Source: SXOA01 sp046593355 (lineage in GTDB: Bacteria > Planctomycetota > Planctomycetia > Pirellulales > Pirellulaceae). From it: a DNA stretch of 64,000 bases. Shown one piece after another: positions 40,038-48,490 of the stretch. Under the pieces are notes generated by a model that was not told the origin of the DNA, did no database searches, and saw nothing but the letters and a program-made list of their open reading frames with translations. The stretch covers positions 16,864 through 80,863 of the forward strand of contig JBKJNY010000249.1 of the NCBI GenBank assembly GCA_046593355.1, given 5' to 3'. Positions within the stretch are counted from its first letter, which is position 1, and every line of letters begins with the position of its first letter. Both the position numbers and the translations under genes were made by a program.

Positions 40038-40745
40038 CTACGCAACCTCCCCCGGCTGCTCCGTATCCCGAAACCGATACCCTACCCCCCGCACCGTCTC
40101 GACAAGATCGGCCCTTTTGCCCATTTTTCGGCGGAGGGAGCGGATATGCACGTCGATAGTCCGTTCCATCACCATGGCGTCGTCACCCAGGGCGGCGTCG
40201 ATCAGCTCGCTGCGGAGGAAGACGCGGCCGGACTGGCGAATGAGTGTGTCGAGCAGCCGGAATTCGCTGCGGGTGAGGGGGATGGGTTTGCCGTCCAGGC
40301 TGGCCTGGTGCTTGCGGCGGTCGACGGTCACGCCCATCTTCGTGGTCACTTCGTCGGTCAGCGGATCGACCATCCGCCGGCGGCGGAGAGCCTTGATCCG
40401 CTCCAGCAGCACCTTCACGCTGAACGGCTTGGTGACATAGTCATCCGCACCGAGCGAGAAGCCAACCAGCTCGTCCGATTCTTCCGCCTTGGCGGTCAGC
40501 ATCACAATCAGCATGTCCCGCGTGTCGGTCCCCGCCCGCAGGCGACGGCAGACATCCAGACCATCCACCACCGGCAGCATTAAGTCCAGCAGCACGATCT
40601 CCGGCTGCTTGAGCTGCGCCTGCAAGATGCCGTCCTGGCCGTCGGTCGCCACAATCACCTCGTAGCCGGCCAGCTTGAGATTGTAGGTGAGGACGTCCAC
40701 CAGCGAGCGGTCGTCTTCAACAACGAGGACTTTCGTCTTAGGCAT
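40038..40745 (-). CDS. phoB: OmpR/PhoB-family response regulator
   Basis: The 235 residues form a receiver domain with phosphoacceptor Asp54 (VLLDLMLPVVDG), acidic pair Glu10-Asp11-Asp12, Thr in MLTAKAEE and Lys in YVTKPFSVK. A winged-helix DNA-binding domain follows (PLTRSEFRLLDTLIRQSGRV, TIDVHIRSLRRKMGKRADLV, ETVRGVGYRF). Co-translation with phoU, one base apart, identifies it as the phosphate regulator. A PhoR kinase is not in the window; it would be expected downstream, where a DNA spacer and the exported Cys-rich gene are found instead. Confidence 0.93.
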   Translation of the reverse strand: MPKTKVLVVEDDRSLVDVLTYNLKLAGYEVIVATDGQDGILQAQLKQPEIVLLDLMLPVVDGLDVCRRLRAGTDTRDMLIVMLTAKAEESDELVGFSLGADDYVTKPFSVKVLLERIKALRRRRMVDPLTDEVTTKMGVTVDRRKHQASLDGKPIPLTRSEFRLLDTLIRQSGRVFLRSELIDAALGDDAMVMERTIDVHIRSLRRKMGKRADLVETVRGVGYRFRDTEQPGEVA

Positions 40746-40746
40746 G

Positions 40747-41424
40747 TCAGGATGGTGATTCTTGATCCAGGTCGTGTTTGTGCCGGACGATTTCTCCCTC
40801 GACGAGGTAGAGCACGTCTTCGGCGATGTTTGTGGCGTGGTCGGCTATCCGCTCGATGTGCCGCGTGGCGGAGAAGCAGTGCAGCGCGGCGGAGACGAAC
40901 TCCGGCCGGGTCTTCATCGTGGCTTCTAGCTCGTTGATGATGTCGCAGTTGTAGCGGTCCACGGCATTGTCCATGGCGATGATCCGGCGAGCCGCCGCCG
41001 TGTCGATGTTGACGAAGGCATCCATCACCCCCCGAACCATCTGTGTCGCCAGCACCACCATCTGCGGCAGCCGGTCGGGAACCGTGAACGCGGGGTATTC
41101 CTGCAGAGCCTTGGCCCGCTGGGCAATGCTCACCGCCAGGTCGGCAATCCGTTCCAGGTCGGCATTCACCTTGAGCATCGTGGCGATCCGCCGCAGGTCC
41201 ACCGCCACCGGCTGATGCAGGGCGAGCATCTTCAGGCACTCCTCCTCGACGTGTACCTCGTGCTGGTCCACGTAGGGATCGGAGGTGACCACCTCGTCCG
41301 CTAACTCGAATTTCCGCTCGTTGAGCGCCTGGGTCGCCTTGTCAATCATGTCCTCCACCATTGACGAAATGCCAAGAAGCTCCTGGTTGATGGACTCAAT
41401 GTCACGCTGCAAGTGTCTGCTCAT
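40747..41424 (-). CDS. phoU: phosphate signalling complex protein PhoU
   Basis: ATG 41424 gives 225 residues; the longer frame to 41478 is not supported. PhoU is a cytoplasmic two-bundle helical protein linking the Pst transporter to PhoR/PhoB. Both repeats show the metal-binding E/D-x-x-x-D pattern: DVVTSDPYVDQHEVHVEEEC with LKVNADLERIADLAVSIAQR, and IIAMDNAVDRYNCDIINELE with SATRHIERIADHATNIAEDV. Pst genes are not adjacent. The stop is one base before the phoB start, so translation is coupled. Confidence 0.95.
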   Translation of the reverse strand: MSRHLQRDIESINQELLGISSMVEDMIDKATQALNERKFELADEVVTSDPYVDQHEVHVEEECLKMLALHQPVAVDLRRIATMLKVNADLERIADLAVSIAQRAKALQEYPAFTVPDRLPQMVVLATQMVRGVMDAFVNIDTAAARRIIAMDNAVDRYNCDIINELEATMKTRPEFVSAALHCFSATRHIERIADHATNIAEDVLYLVEGEIVRHKHDLDQESPS

Positions 41425-41756
41425 GCCTGGACCGTCCCGTTCTTTGACCCGGCTGGGGGCTTGGCGGCGGAAAACCATTTCCGCCCTGGAAGGCCGCCCG
41501 TTCGCGGGGCTTTCAACGCTCCATCATGCTGCGTAACCGTCGTCGCTGCAAGAGCTTAGGATTTGGATGTCAAATACGTCCGTGTTTCCCAAGCCGTGGG
41601 CGTGCCACCCCATTGGAAGGGACAGAGTAGATTGCGAGTATGAATGTGGCGCGAAGATTTGGTGAAGACGGACGAGGCCGTAAGCCGCCCAAAAGCCGTG
41701 CGCCTCACAACAAGTGTGCCGGAGAACTGCTAGAGTTGGACGCCGAGGAAAATCCC
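41425..41756. other. divergent regulatory spacer phoU/amidase
   Basis: It contains a half copy of the GTGGCACGCCCACGGC hairpin (41589-41610). A promoter for phoU-phoB and one for the amidase are expected; no clear Pho box with 11-bp spaced repeats was recognised. Confidence 0.4.
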
Positions 41757-43508
41757 ATGCAAAACCCCAATGACTTTCGTCCCGACGACCTCGCTGAACG
41801 AGCATTTATTGGCGCATCCAGGCCGCTCTCGCGCCGCCACCTCCTGGCCGCGTTAGCCGGTATCGGCGTGGGAACTGTTGCCTTTCAGCGGGCACTCGCC
41901 GCGCAGGGGGAGCAGGCGGGAAAGGTGACGCCCGAGCTCATCCAGCAATCCGAATGGATCGCCGGCATCACGCTGACGGAGGAAGATCGTAAGTCCGTGG
42001 CGGACGCGGTGCAGCGCGATCAGCGGAAGTTTGAGTTGCTGCGGAAAGTAGATCTGAAGAATAGCGTTCCTCCCGCACTCTCCTTCTTCGCGGCTCCGCC
42101 ACAGGAAGCGCCGGCGAAGATCGACCGATCGGAAATTCGTCCGCTGGCCGTGGAGGGGGAAGTAGTGAAACCCGCTGCGGAGGAAGATCTGGCGTTTCTG
42201 CCGGTGACGAAGCTCGCCGCGCTGCTCCGCGCGAAGAAGGTTTCCTCCACGGAGCTCACGAAGCTCTACCTGGCTCGGCTCAAGAAGTATGACCCGCTGC
42301 TGAAGTGCGTGGTGACGCTGACCGAGAACCTCGCGCTGAAGCAGGCGCAGCGGGCGGATGAGGAGATCGCAGCCGGCAAATATCGCGGGTCGCTGCACGG
42401 TGTTCCCTGGGGGGCGAAGGACATCATCGCGGTCCCCGGTTACAAGACGACCTGGGGGGCGGGGCATTATCAGGACCAGTCGCTCGACGTGCTGGCCACC
42501 GTGGCCCGCCGTTTGGAGGAAGCGGGGGCGGTGCTGGTCGCCAAGCTGACGGTCGGCTCGCTGGCACTGGGCGACGAGTGGTTTGGCGGCATGACGCGCA
42601 ATCCCTGGAATCCGGAGGAGGACTCCAGCGGCTCGTCGGCCGGTTCCACCTCCGCCGTGGTGGCCGGGCTGGTCGGCTTTGCCCTCGGCAGTGAGACGCT
42701 GGGGAGCATCGTCTCCCCCTGCCGCCGTTGCAGCGCCTCGGGCCTGCGGCCGACGTTCGGCCGCGTCAGCCGGTTCGGCTGCATGACCCTCTCCTGGAGC
42801 ATGGACAAAATCGGCCCCATCGCCCGCTCGCTGGAGGACTGCGCCCTCATCTTCGGCGCGATTCACGGCAGCGACCCCAGTGACATCACGGCCGTTGACC
42901 GCCCTTTCGCCTGGCCGCCGCAAGTAGACGTCAAGTCGCTCAAAGTCGGCTATTTCGAAGGGGATCGGCCCGCCGAAGAGCAGCGGGCGCACGACGTGCT
43001 GAAGGGGCTCGGAGTTGCGCTCGTCCCGATGAAGTTACCGCAGAAATACCCGGTCGGTCCGCTGACAGTCATTCTCAACACCGAAGCAGCCGCCGCCTTC
43101 GACGATCTCACCCGGGCCGGCGTCCGCGAAGGAATCGGTAAGTGGGGGACCACCTTCCGCCAGGGGCAGTTCGTCCCCGCCATCGAATATCTCCGAGCCT
43201 GTCGCATCCGCACGCTCGTGATGCGAGAGATGGAAGAGGCGGTCGCGGGGGTGGACGCTTACGTCGGCGGCGACGACCTTGTCCTCACCAACTTCACCGG
43301 CCACCCCACCGTCATCCTCCCCGACGGCGACCGCCCCGGCAGCCCCAGCGGCCAGCCCGGCACCCTCGCCTTCACCGGCCGTCTCTTCGGCGAATCCAAA
43401 CTCCTCGCCCTGGCCCACGCCTATCAGCAGGCCAGCGGGGCACATTTGAAACGGCCGCCGCTGGAGAAACCGGCGACTGAGGAAGCGGAGAAAGAAGCGA
43501 AGATGTGA
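41757..43508 (+). CDS. Tat-exported amidase-signature enzyme
   Basis: ATG 41757 gives 583 residues. The N-terminus has a twin-arginine signal, SRRHLLAALAGIGVGTVAF. The amidase-signature domain spans about 140-560 and hydrolyses amides by a Ser-cisSer-Lys triad: Lys in LHGVPWGAKDIIAVPGYKTT, the Gly/Ser-rich loop DSSGSSAGSTSAVVAGLVGF and the nucleophile Ser in GSETLGSIVSPCRRC. The family is close to GatA, but export and the absence of gatB/gatC speak against a tRNA role. C-terminal Glu/Lys-rich tail. The substrate is unknown. Confidence 0.9.
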   Translation: MQNPNDFRPDDLAERAFIGASRPLSRRHLLAALAGIGVGTVAFQRALAAQGEQAGKVTPELIQQSEWIAGITLTEEDRKSVADAVQRDQRKFELLRKVDLKNSVPPALSFFAAPPQEAPAKIDRSEIRPLAVEGEVVKPAAEEDLAFLPVTKLAALLRAKKVSSTELTKLYLARLKKYDPLLKCVVTLTENLALKQAQRADEEIAAGKYRGSLHGVPWGAKDIIAVPGYKTTWGAGHYQDQSLDVLATVARRLEEAGAVLVAKLTVGSLALGDEWFGGMTRNPWNPEEDSSGSSAGSTSAVVAGLVGFALGSETLGSIVSPCRRCSASGLRPTFGRVSRFGCMTLSWSMDKIGPIARSLEDCALIFGAIHGSDPSDITAVDRPFAWPPQVDVKSLKVGYFEGDRPAEEQRAHDVLKGLGVALVPMKLPQKYPVGPLTVILNTEAAAAFDDLTRAGVREGIGKWGTTFRQGQFVPAIEYLRACRIRTLVMREMEEAVAGVDAYVGGDDLVLTNFTGHPTVILPDGDRPGSPSGQPGTLAFTGRLFGESKLLALAHAYQQASGAHLKRPPLEKPATEEAEKEAKM

Positions 43509-43655
43509 GCTCCAAGCATCCAACTGCTTGGCTATGGATCACCGCCTTCCGGCCAGGGAAGAATTACACGGCCGTGGCGAGGAGGAAGTGATTTTGCGTT
43601 AGTGCCCCACAAACAGTAGGATGAGGGTTAGCATCGGTTGCCCGAGGAGTCGCTC

Positions 43656-44333
43656 ATGTCCATCGCCAATTTGCCGTCCAATGAATACGTAGCGGAGATG
43701 CCCTTGCCATCTGCCGTATCGGACACGCTGGCGGATCTGCTTTATGAACTGGGCGACGTGCCGCCGAGCCGCATTCGGCGATATCCTTATCCCGGCACGG
43801 CCACCGTGAAGGACGTAGAGCGGATTCAGGCGGAAGAAAAACGGTACTTTGAGTTGGTGGATGGCGTCCTGGTGGAGAAAGCAATCGGGTTTCGAGAGTC
43901 AGTTCTGGGGGCCGCACTCGGTGCCTATCTTTCCAGCTACTCGCAGACGTATAAGCGAGCACTCGTCGCGGGAGCAGGTGGGCTGATCCAGCTCGTTCCC
44001 GATCTTGTCCGCGGCCCAAGTGTATCGTTCACTTACCGCGACAAAGTGGGAGGCAAAGTTCCGAAGGATCCCATTCCGCTGCTCATGCCCGATGTTGTCG
44101 TAGAGATAATACGCCAAGCGAACACCCGCCGCGAAATGCAGCGGAAGCTCGGCGAATATCTCTCCGCCGGCGTCCGCCTCATTTGGTATGTCTATCCCGA
44201 AGAGCGCGTCATCGATGTCTACGCCGGCTCCCCGGCCGCGCATCGCCTGACGACCGCCGACACCCTCGATGGGGGCGACGTGCTGCCGGGCTTCACGCTC
44301 AAGCTGGCGGAGCTGTTCGCGGAATTGGATTAG
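43656..44333 (+). CDS. Uma2 family (DUF820) endonuclease-like protein
   Basis: ATG 43656 with GAGGAG eight bases upstream gives 225 residues. The PD-(D/E)XK fold of Uma2 is visible: YFELVDGVLVEKAIGFRESV, LLMPDVVVEIIRQANTRREM with the catalytic Asp and Glu, and QRKLGEYLSAGVRLIWYVYP with EERVIDVY. Uma2 proteins are very numerous in planctomycetes and cyanobacteria and are predicted nucleases, with no settled role. The N-terminal 45 residues are an extra. It stands at the edge of the repeat-rich island with the attC sites. Confidence 0.88.
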   Translation: MSIANLPSNEYVAEMPLPSAVSDTLADLLYELGDVPPSRIRRYPYPGTATVKDVERIQAEEKRYFELVDGVLVEKAIGFRESVLGAALGAYLSSYSQTYKRALVAGAGGLIQLVPDLVRGPSVSFTYRDKVGGKVPKDPIPLLMPDVVVEIIRQANTRREMQRKLGEYLSAGVRLIWYVYPEERVIDVYAGSPAAHRLTTADTLDGGDVLPGFTLKLAELFAELD

Positions 44334-44338
44334 AAAAA

Positions 44339-44528
44339 GTAGGCCGCGAGTCCGCTCGCGCGCCAGCAGAGCACACGACGCACTGGCGAAAAACTTTCCA
44401 CGCAAACAGGCTTCCGCCGGCGAAGTTTCGTGCAACCAAAAAAGCCAGAAGTAGTCCGCACTCGCCGCCCGGCATCTTAACCGAAGCGACGTCTACTCTC
44501 GGGGCGCGCCAGGGGACTGGCGGCCTAC
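44339..44528. repeat. REP-like inverted pair (GTAGGCCGCGAGTCC type)
   Basis: GTAGGCCGCGAG-TCC-GCTCGCG at 44339 faces GTAGGCCGCCAG-TCC-CCTGGCG on the opposite strand, ending at 44528. The stems differ but both pair, with TCC in the apex. Confidence 0.85.
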
Positions 44529-44949
44529 TTTTCTTGAGGCCCAACGGGCCGGCGCTAAGGTAGCCCAGGGCAAGCACGGCGCAGCCGAGCGCCGCCCTGG
44601 GTATCGAGAAATTGGAAAGGAGGAGCCCTGAAGGGGCGCGCTAATGTGATGCGGTCGGCGCTCGCGGTGATTAGCGCGCCCTTTCAGGGGTCGCGACGTT
44701 TCTGCTCTCATACCCAGGGTATCGTGTCTCGCCCGTTCCGGGCTGAATCGGCCATCCATTCTCACTCGCCGCGAAACCCCCTCCCGACCCCAACGCCTCT
44801 CGCCGGGTCCATGATCCGGCGTGAGGAATGGATAGCTGCTATACTTCAGCCAAACAAGGCGGCGATATCGCCGGGTGATTGTGCTATCCCAGCGAGACAG
44901 CCTTAGAATCAACTGCTAGCTAGCCATAAGGCCACAGATATTCACAAAC
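44529..44949. repeat. hairpin-rich spacer upstream of the cassette region
   Basis: GTAGCCCAGGGC (44560) pairs with GCCCTGGGTA (to 44603). CCCTGAAGGGGCGCGCTAAT (44626-44645) pairs with 44670-44689. A CGCGAAACCCCCTCCCGACC phrase at about 44768 belongs to the family at 46470-46699. GCTAGCT at 44915-44921 may be the worn upstream boundary of the first cassette. No gene is seen. Confidence 0.7.
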
Positions 44950-45663
44950 ATGAGCCACTCGTCACCACATTCGTACCGGCTCTTCAAGTATCGCTCGATC
45001 GCCGAGCATAGCCAGCCGTATACATCTCGTATCGTCACCGGCAGCCACATCTACTACGCCGCACCGAAGCAATTGAATGATCCGTTCGACTGTCAGTTTT
45101 GCGTCAATATGAATGGTGCGCCGCTAAACGCGTTCGGGCTGTCCAAACGAGACGAGATCAAGGCTTTTGCCGAAGAGTGGCTCTATGCCGATACAAACAA
45201 GGATGTTTCAGTTCTCTCACTCACGGAGGTGAATGACGATCTTCTCATGTGGTCGCATTACGCAGACTCTCACACTGGAATTTGTCTGGAACTTACGTTC
45301 CAGACGTCGGAAGAATTACACAAAGTTCGGTACTCTGATGTACGGCCACAAATCTTCTTTGCCGACGTACGCAAGCAGGATCGCAACGAAGTACGGTTCA
45401 GGAATAGCATCATGTCCACGCTCACCACGAAGACACCCCATTGGGCGTATGAAAGGGAAATGCGATGCATAGACTTTGGCGGTCCGGGAGAGCGGCCGAT
45501 GCCCGACGGAATGTTATCGGGTATAATTTTTGGGTGCCGAACGTCCGAGGACAGCAAACGAATGATACGCGATTGGGTTGAATCCGCTGGACGCCGAGTG
45601 AAGTATTACCAAGCTGAACAACAAGATGGCGCTGCCGCATTGGACATCAAGGAGATCGATTGA
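44950..45663 (+). CDS. DUF2971 family protein, probable integron cassette gene
   Basis: The 237-residue cytoplasmic protein has the DUF2971 pattern: RLFKYRSIAEHSQPYTSRIV, YYAAPKQLNDPFDCQF, VSVLSLTEVNDDLLMWSHYA, DSHTGICLELTF and HWAYEREMRCIDFG. The family is common in accessory and phage-defence-associated islands, but its activity is unknown. Base composition is clearly less GC-rich than that of flanking core genes. An attC-like site starts 18 bases after the stop, which is the expected position for a cassette gene. Confidence 0.85.
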   Translation: MSHSSPHSYRLFKYRSIAEHSQPYTSRIVTGSHIYYAAPKQLNDPFDCQFCVNMNGAPLNAFGLSKRDEIKAFAEEWLYADTNKDVSVLSLTEVNDDLLMWSHYADSHTGICLELTFQTSEELHKVRYSDVRPQIFFADVRKQDRNEVRFRNSIMSTLTTKTPHWAYEREMRCIDFGGPGERPMPDGMLSGIIFGCRTSEDSKRMIRDWVESAGRRVKYYQAEQQDGAAALDIKEID

Positions 45664-45681
45664 AAAGGGGTGCGGAAACGC

Positions 45682-45778
45682 AGCTAACAAAGCGATGCAG
45701 AAGACCGAACCGGCATCTCGTTCTTCCGAGGCACAATGGTTACTCGGCCGGCCCGGCGGCTGAGCCGTGTCGTTAGCA
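45682..45778 (+). other. attC-like recombination site 1
   Basis: R'' AGCTAAC (45682-45688) and R' GTTAGCA (45772-45778) enclose a 97-nt palindromic region containing TAACAAAGCG at the left and GGCTGAGCCGTGTC at the right. The inner stem is partly degenerate. R' GTTAGCA deviates by one base from GTTRRRY. It lies just downstream of the DUF2971 gene. Confidence 0.72.
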
Positions 45779-46281
45779 ATTTTGCAACCAAATAACGAAG
45801 GCGATTCAATGAGAATACCTATACTTGTGCTAGCCCTCGTGGCACTCATCCTCACGTCTTGTAGTCAAAGAAATATCGACTCGCCCGCCCAAAGAACAAT
45901 GGACACGCCTGCGGACAGACTCGTTGGACATTGGTCCACGAAATCAGGTGATAGCCTTTACTATTCCAAGGTCAAGACGGACGGCATTGGGAGCTACATA
46001 CTTGTTCAGACCGACGGCAATACAGCGCTCCATAAGTACAAAGTAGTCAGTCAGATTCCGGCAGGCGAACGCGTGATCGTCCAGCTCTTGTTTTCAGATG
46101 GAGACAAACGGGATGAACAATACATAGTCGGCGAGGATGGAAAGGAACTCGTAAAAACTACCGAGATTCTTGGAGGCACGGTAACCGGCAAATTGAAGTA
46201 TGTTGACGGCAAGATAGAGCCGTGAGTTGCTAACAAGGCGCTCCAGCGGACCGGCGTTCCGCCCGCCGCTGAGCTTCGTCG
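45773..46281 (+). mobile_element. integron gene cassette
   Basis: The cassette runs from the G/TT point of attC 1 (45772/45773) to the G of R' in attC 2 (46281). Its first bases, read with the preceding G as GTTAGCA, are the exact reverse complement of the R'' TGCTAAC of its own attC. This is the hallmark of a cassette that was once circular. It carries one lipoprotein gene in the usual orientation. No integrase gene is in the window. Confidence 0.82.
45809..46225 (+). CDS. small lipoprotein in an integron cassette
   Basis: ATG 45809 with GAAGG seven bases upstream gives 138 residues; the 45767 start would include attC bases. The N-terminus MRIPILVLALVALILTSCSQ is a lipoprotein signal with lipobox LTSC. 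The mature part (RLVGHWSTKSGDSLYYSKVK, LVQTDGNTALHKYKVVSQIP, GERVIVQLLFSDGDKRDEQY) looks like a small lipocalin-like or LolA-like beta barrel. No family is assigned. Lower GC than its surroundings. The stop is two bases before the attC R'' box. Confidence 0.82.
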   Translation: MRIPILVLALVALILTSCSQRNIDSPAQRTMDTPADRLVGHWSTKSGDSLYYSKVKTDGIGSYILVQTDGNTALHKYKVVSQIPAGERVIVQLLFSDGDKRDEQYIVGEDGKELVKTTEILGGTVTGKLKYVDGKIEP

Positions 46282-46287
46282 TTAGGC
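46228..46287 (+). other. attC site 2 (60 bp)
   Basis: R'' TGCTAAC (46228-46234) and R' GTTAGGC (46281-46287) match the consensus. Inside, GCTCCAGCGG pairs with CCGCTGAGC, leaving one extrahelical base, as the classical attC stem does. The total of 60 bp is the size of the original 59-base elements. Confidence 0.9.
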
Positions 46288-46351
46288 GCCAGGCGAAAGG
46301 ATGCTTCCTTGGCAACACGGGCGGATGAGTGCGAGCGGGATCGCCGCGCCT

Positions 46352-46462
46352 CTACTTCCTCGCCCGCTTGTGCTTCAGCGGCAGCCAGGCGCCGCCGGCC
46401 TTGCTGCTGGCGACGGATTGCTGGATGAAGTACATCCCTTCCACGCCGTCGTTGACGTTGAT
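46352..46462 (-). pseudogene. duplicated 3' fragment of the Gfo/Idh/MocA gene
   Basis: The fragment encodes NVNDGVEGMYFIQQSVASSK, AGGAWLPLKHKRARK and a stop, the same last 35 or so residues as the intact gene ending at 46706. Only about three substitutions are seen over roughly 109 bases. Homology stops abruptly at about 46462, next to an inverted repeat. There is no start codon or upstream domain, so it cannot be functional. Confidence 0.9.
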
Positions 46463-46469
46463 GCGCGTT

Positions 46470-46545
46470 GGGGTCGGGAGGTGTTTTCGCGTGAGCAGGC
46501 GTTGCATTTCTTCCAAGTTCCGCCGCGAAAACTCCTCCGGACCCC
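46470..46545. repeat. inverted repeat GGGGTCGGGAGG family
   Basis: GGGGTCGGGAGGTGTTTTCG at 46470 faces CGCGAAAACTCCTCCGGACC ending at 46545. It is closely related to 46623-46699. Confidence 0.82.
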
Positions 46546-46622
46546 CTTCGCGCTCCATCCTGTTATGTCTCCACGCCCCGGAAGCGACTCGGGTTCCGCG
46601 CGAACCGGCGAGCGACGCGAAC

Positions 46623-46699
46623 GGGGTCGGGAAGAGTTTTCGCGGTCGACGTTTACCGGCTATCAACGCTCACCAGCCGCGAAAACCCTTCCCGACCCC
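46623..46699. repeat. inverted repeat GGGGTCGGGAAG family
   Basis: The arms 46623-46645 (GGGGTCGGGAAGAGTTTTCG, CGG) and 46677-46699 are complementary apart from the middle. It begins seven bases after the Gfo/Idh/MocA stop, where it could terminate transcription. Confidence 0.88.
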
Positions 46700-46705
46700 T
46701 CTCCC

Positions 46706-47902
46706 TTACTTCCTCGCCCGCTTATGCTTCAGCGGCAGCCACGCGCCGCCGGCTTTGCTGCTGGCGACGGATTGCTGGATGAAGTACATCCCTTCCACGC
46801 CGTCGTTGACGTTGGGGTAGATGGTGTGTACCTTCTCGAACGGCTTTCCTTCGGCCCGCTGGATCATGGCGTCGTAGGAGCTGCGGTAGACGTTGGCGAA
46901 GGCTTCCAAGAAGGCTTCGGGGTGGCCGCTGGGGAGGCGGCAGGCCCCTTTGCCCGCGTCGTTCATGAACGAGGCGTTGGGATCCCGCGTGAACATGCGG
47001 TGGGGCTGGCCGTTGGTCCGGACGATCATCACGTTCGGCTCCTCCTGCCGCCAGGAGAGGGCTCCCTTGGTGCCGTCGATTTCGATGAACAGGTCGTTCT
47101 CGCGGCCGTGGCTGATTTGCGAAGCGGTGACCGTGCCGAGGGCCCCGTTCTCGAACTTGATGACCGCGGTGCCGTAGTCGTCCAGCGAGCGGCCGGCTTC
47201 GAAGGTCTTGAGGTGGCAGCTAATCTGGTCGGGGAGCAGGCCGGTCATGTAGCGGGCCAGGTTGTAGGCGTGCGTGGCGATATCCCCGAAACAACCGGCC
47301 GCTCCGCTCTTGGCCGGGTCGGTCCGCCACGAGGCCTGCTTCTGGTCGGAGAGCTCCAGCCGCGTCCGGAGCCAGCCTTGGATGTAGCAGGCCCGGACCG
47401 CGTTGATTTCGCCGAGTTCGCCGGACTGAATCATCTGCCGCGCCTGCCGCACCAGGGGATAGCCGGTGTAGTTGTGCGTGACGGCGAAGACGACGCCGCT
47501 TTTGTCGACGATGTCGGCGAGCTGCTCCGCCTGGGCCAGGTCGAACGTCATCGGCTTGTCGCAGATGACGTTGAAGCCCGCTTCAGCCGCCGTCTTGGCC
47601 AGCTCGAAGTGCGTGTGGTTTGGCGTGGCGACGGAGACGAAGTCAATCCGCTTGTCCGCCGGCAGGGCCTTCTCCTTCTGCACCAGCTCGCCGATAGAGC
47701 CATACGCCCGCTCCAGCGGAATGTCGTAATCCGGTGCCGACGCCTTGGCCCGTTCGGCATTGCTCGACAGCGCCCCGGCGACGAGCGCTGCCCGGTTATC
47801 GAGCACCGCGGCCGTGCAATGCACCCGGCCGATAAACGCCCCCTGCCCGCCGCCGCACAGAGCCATCCGCAGTTTTCGATTGAGGGAACCGTTGGTGGAC
47901 AT
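46706..47902 (-). CDS. Gfo/Idh/MocA family oxidoreductase
   Basis: The 398-residue NAD(P)-dependent enzyme has an N-terminal Rossmann domain (LRMALCGGGQGAFIGRVH, VSVATPNHTHFELAKTAAEA) and the catalytic-region motif VICDKPMTFDLAQAEQ with the EKP-like Lys. The C-terminal sheet includes GCFGDIATHAYNLARYMTGL with the active-site His. Members oxidise sugars, inositols or their derivatives. GGAG is found upstream of the ATG. It has no export signal, so it is cytoplasmic. Its last 109 bases are duplicated at 46352-46462, between it and the cassette region. Confidence 0.93.
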   Translation of the reverse strand: MSTNGSLNRKLRMALCGGGQGAFIGRVHCTAAVLDNRAALVAGALSSNAERAKASAPDYDIPLERAYGSIGELVQKEKALPADKRIDFVSVATPNHTHFELAKTAAEAGFNVICDKPMTFDLAQAEQLADIVDKSGVVFAVTHNYTGYPLVRQARQMIQSGELGEINAVRACYIQGWLRTRLELSDQKQASWRTDPAKSGAAGCFGDIATHAYNLARYMTGLLPDQISCHLKTFEAGRSLDDYGTAVIKFENGALGTVTASQISHGRENDLFIEIDGTKGALSWRQEEPNVMIVRTNGQPHRMFTRDPNASFMNDAGKGACRLPSGHPEAFLEAFANVYRSSYDAMIQRAEGKPFEKVHTIYPNVNDGVEGMYFIQQSVASSKAGGAWLPLKHKRARK

Positions 47903-48079
47903 GGAGAGGACTCCGTAACTAAGAGGTTGATTTGGGGAGTATCAGTTGTAGCAAAATGCGTTGCCGATGCCAGAACGGGACCGGAGTAGTCGTCGGGGAG
48001 TCGTCCTGACGGCAGGATAGCTTTGCTATAATCAAGGTCGTCAGCTGAATTCACAAACCTCTCTTGCAGGAGCGAAACA

Positions 48080-48487
48080 ATGAGATTCTTACTTTGTGCG
48101 ATGGCGATGGCGGGAGTGCTGAGCATGGCCGGGTTCCAACGAGCGAGCGCGGAAGACTTGACGCATACCAAGGACACGCCGGAAATCGCCAAGAAGAACA
48201 TCAAGGACGGCAAGGCCGTGCTGGTGGACGTCCGCGAGCAGAAGGAATGGGACGCAGGGCACATCACCGGCGCGCTGCTGATGCCCAAGAGCAAACTGGA
48301 CGTGGAGAAAGAGGCGGCTGCACTCATGCAGAAGCTCGACAAGGCCAAGATCGTCTACACGCATTGCAAGGCCGGCAAGCGGGCTCTAGCCTGTGGCAAC
48401 ATTCTGAAGCAGCAGGGCTTTGATGTCCGGCCGCTCAAGCAGGGATATGAAGAGTTGCTGAAGGCGGGGTTTGAGAAGGCGAAGTAG
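48080..48487 (+). CDS. exported single-domain rhodanese
   Basis: ATG 48080 with AGGAG upstream gives 135 residues with the signal MRFLLCAMAMAGVLSMAGFQ, RASA. The rhodanese domain has VLVDVREQKEWDAGHITGAL near its start and the active-site loop THCKAGKRAL with the persulfide-forming Cys. It should transfer sulfane sulfur in the periplasm or act as a binding domain. Single-domain length is normal. It is followed by a REP pair and the flavin reductase gene in the same direction. Confidence 0.92.
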   Translation: MRFLLCAMAMAGVLSMAGFQRASAEDLTHTKDTPEIAKKNIKDGKAVLVDVREQKEWDAGHITGALLMPKSKLDVEKEAAALMQKLDKAKIVYTHCKAGKRALACGNILKQQGFDVRPLKQGYEELLKAGFEKAK

Positions 48488-48490
48488 CAG

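Noticed and set aside
41425..41756. Pho box upstream of phoU-phoB
   Set aside because: No pair of 7-bp direct repeats with 4-bp spacing recognisable as a Pho box was found by eye.
44880..44949. A third attC site upstream of the DUF2971 gene
   Set aside because: Only GCTAGCT resembles an expected boundary; no R''/L'' partner or palindrome was found, so it is mentioned only as a possible worn cassette edge.
46301..47989. 562-residue frame antisense to the Gfo/Idh/MocA gene
   Set aside because: It contains a repeated segment only because the 3' end of the real gene is duplicated; no family resemblance.
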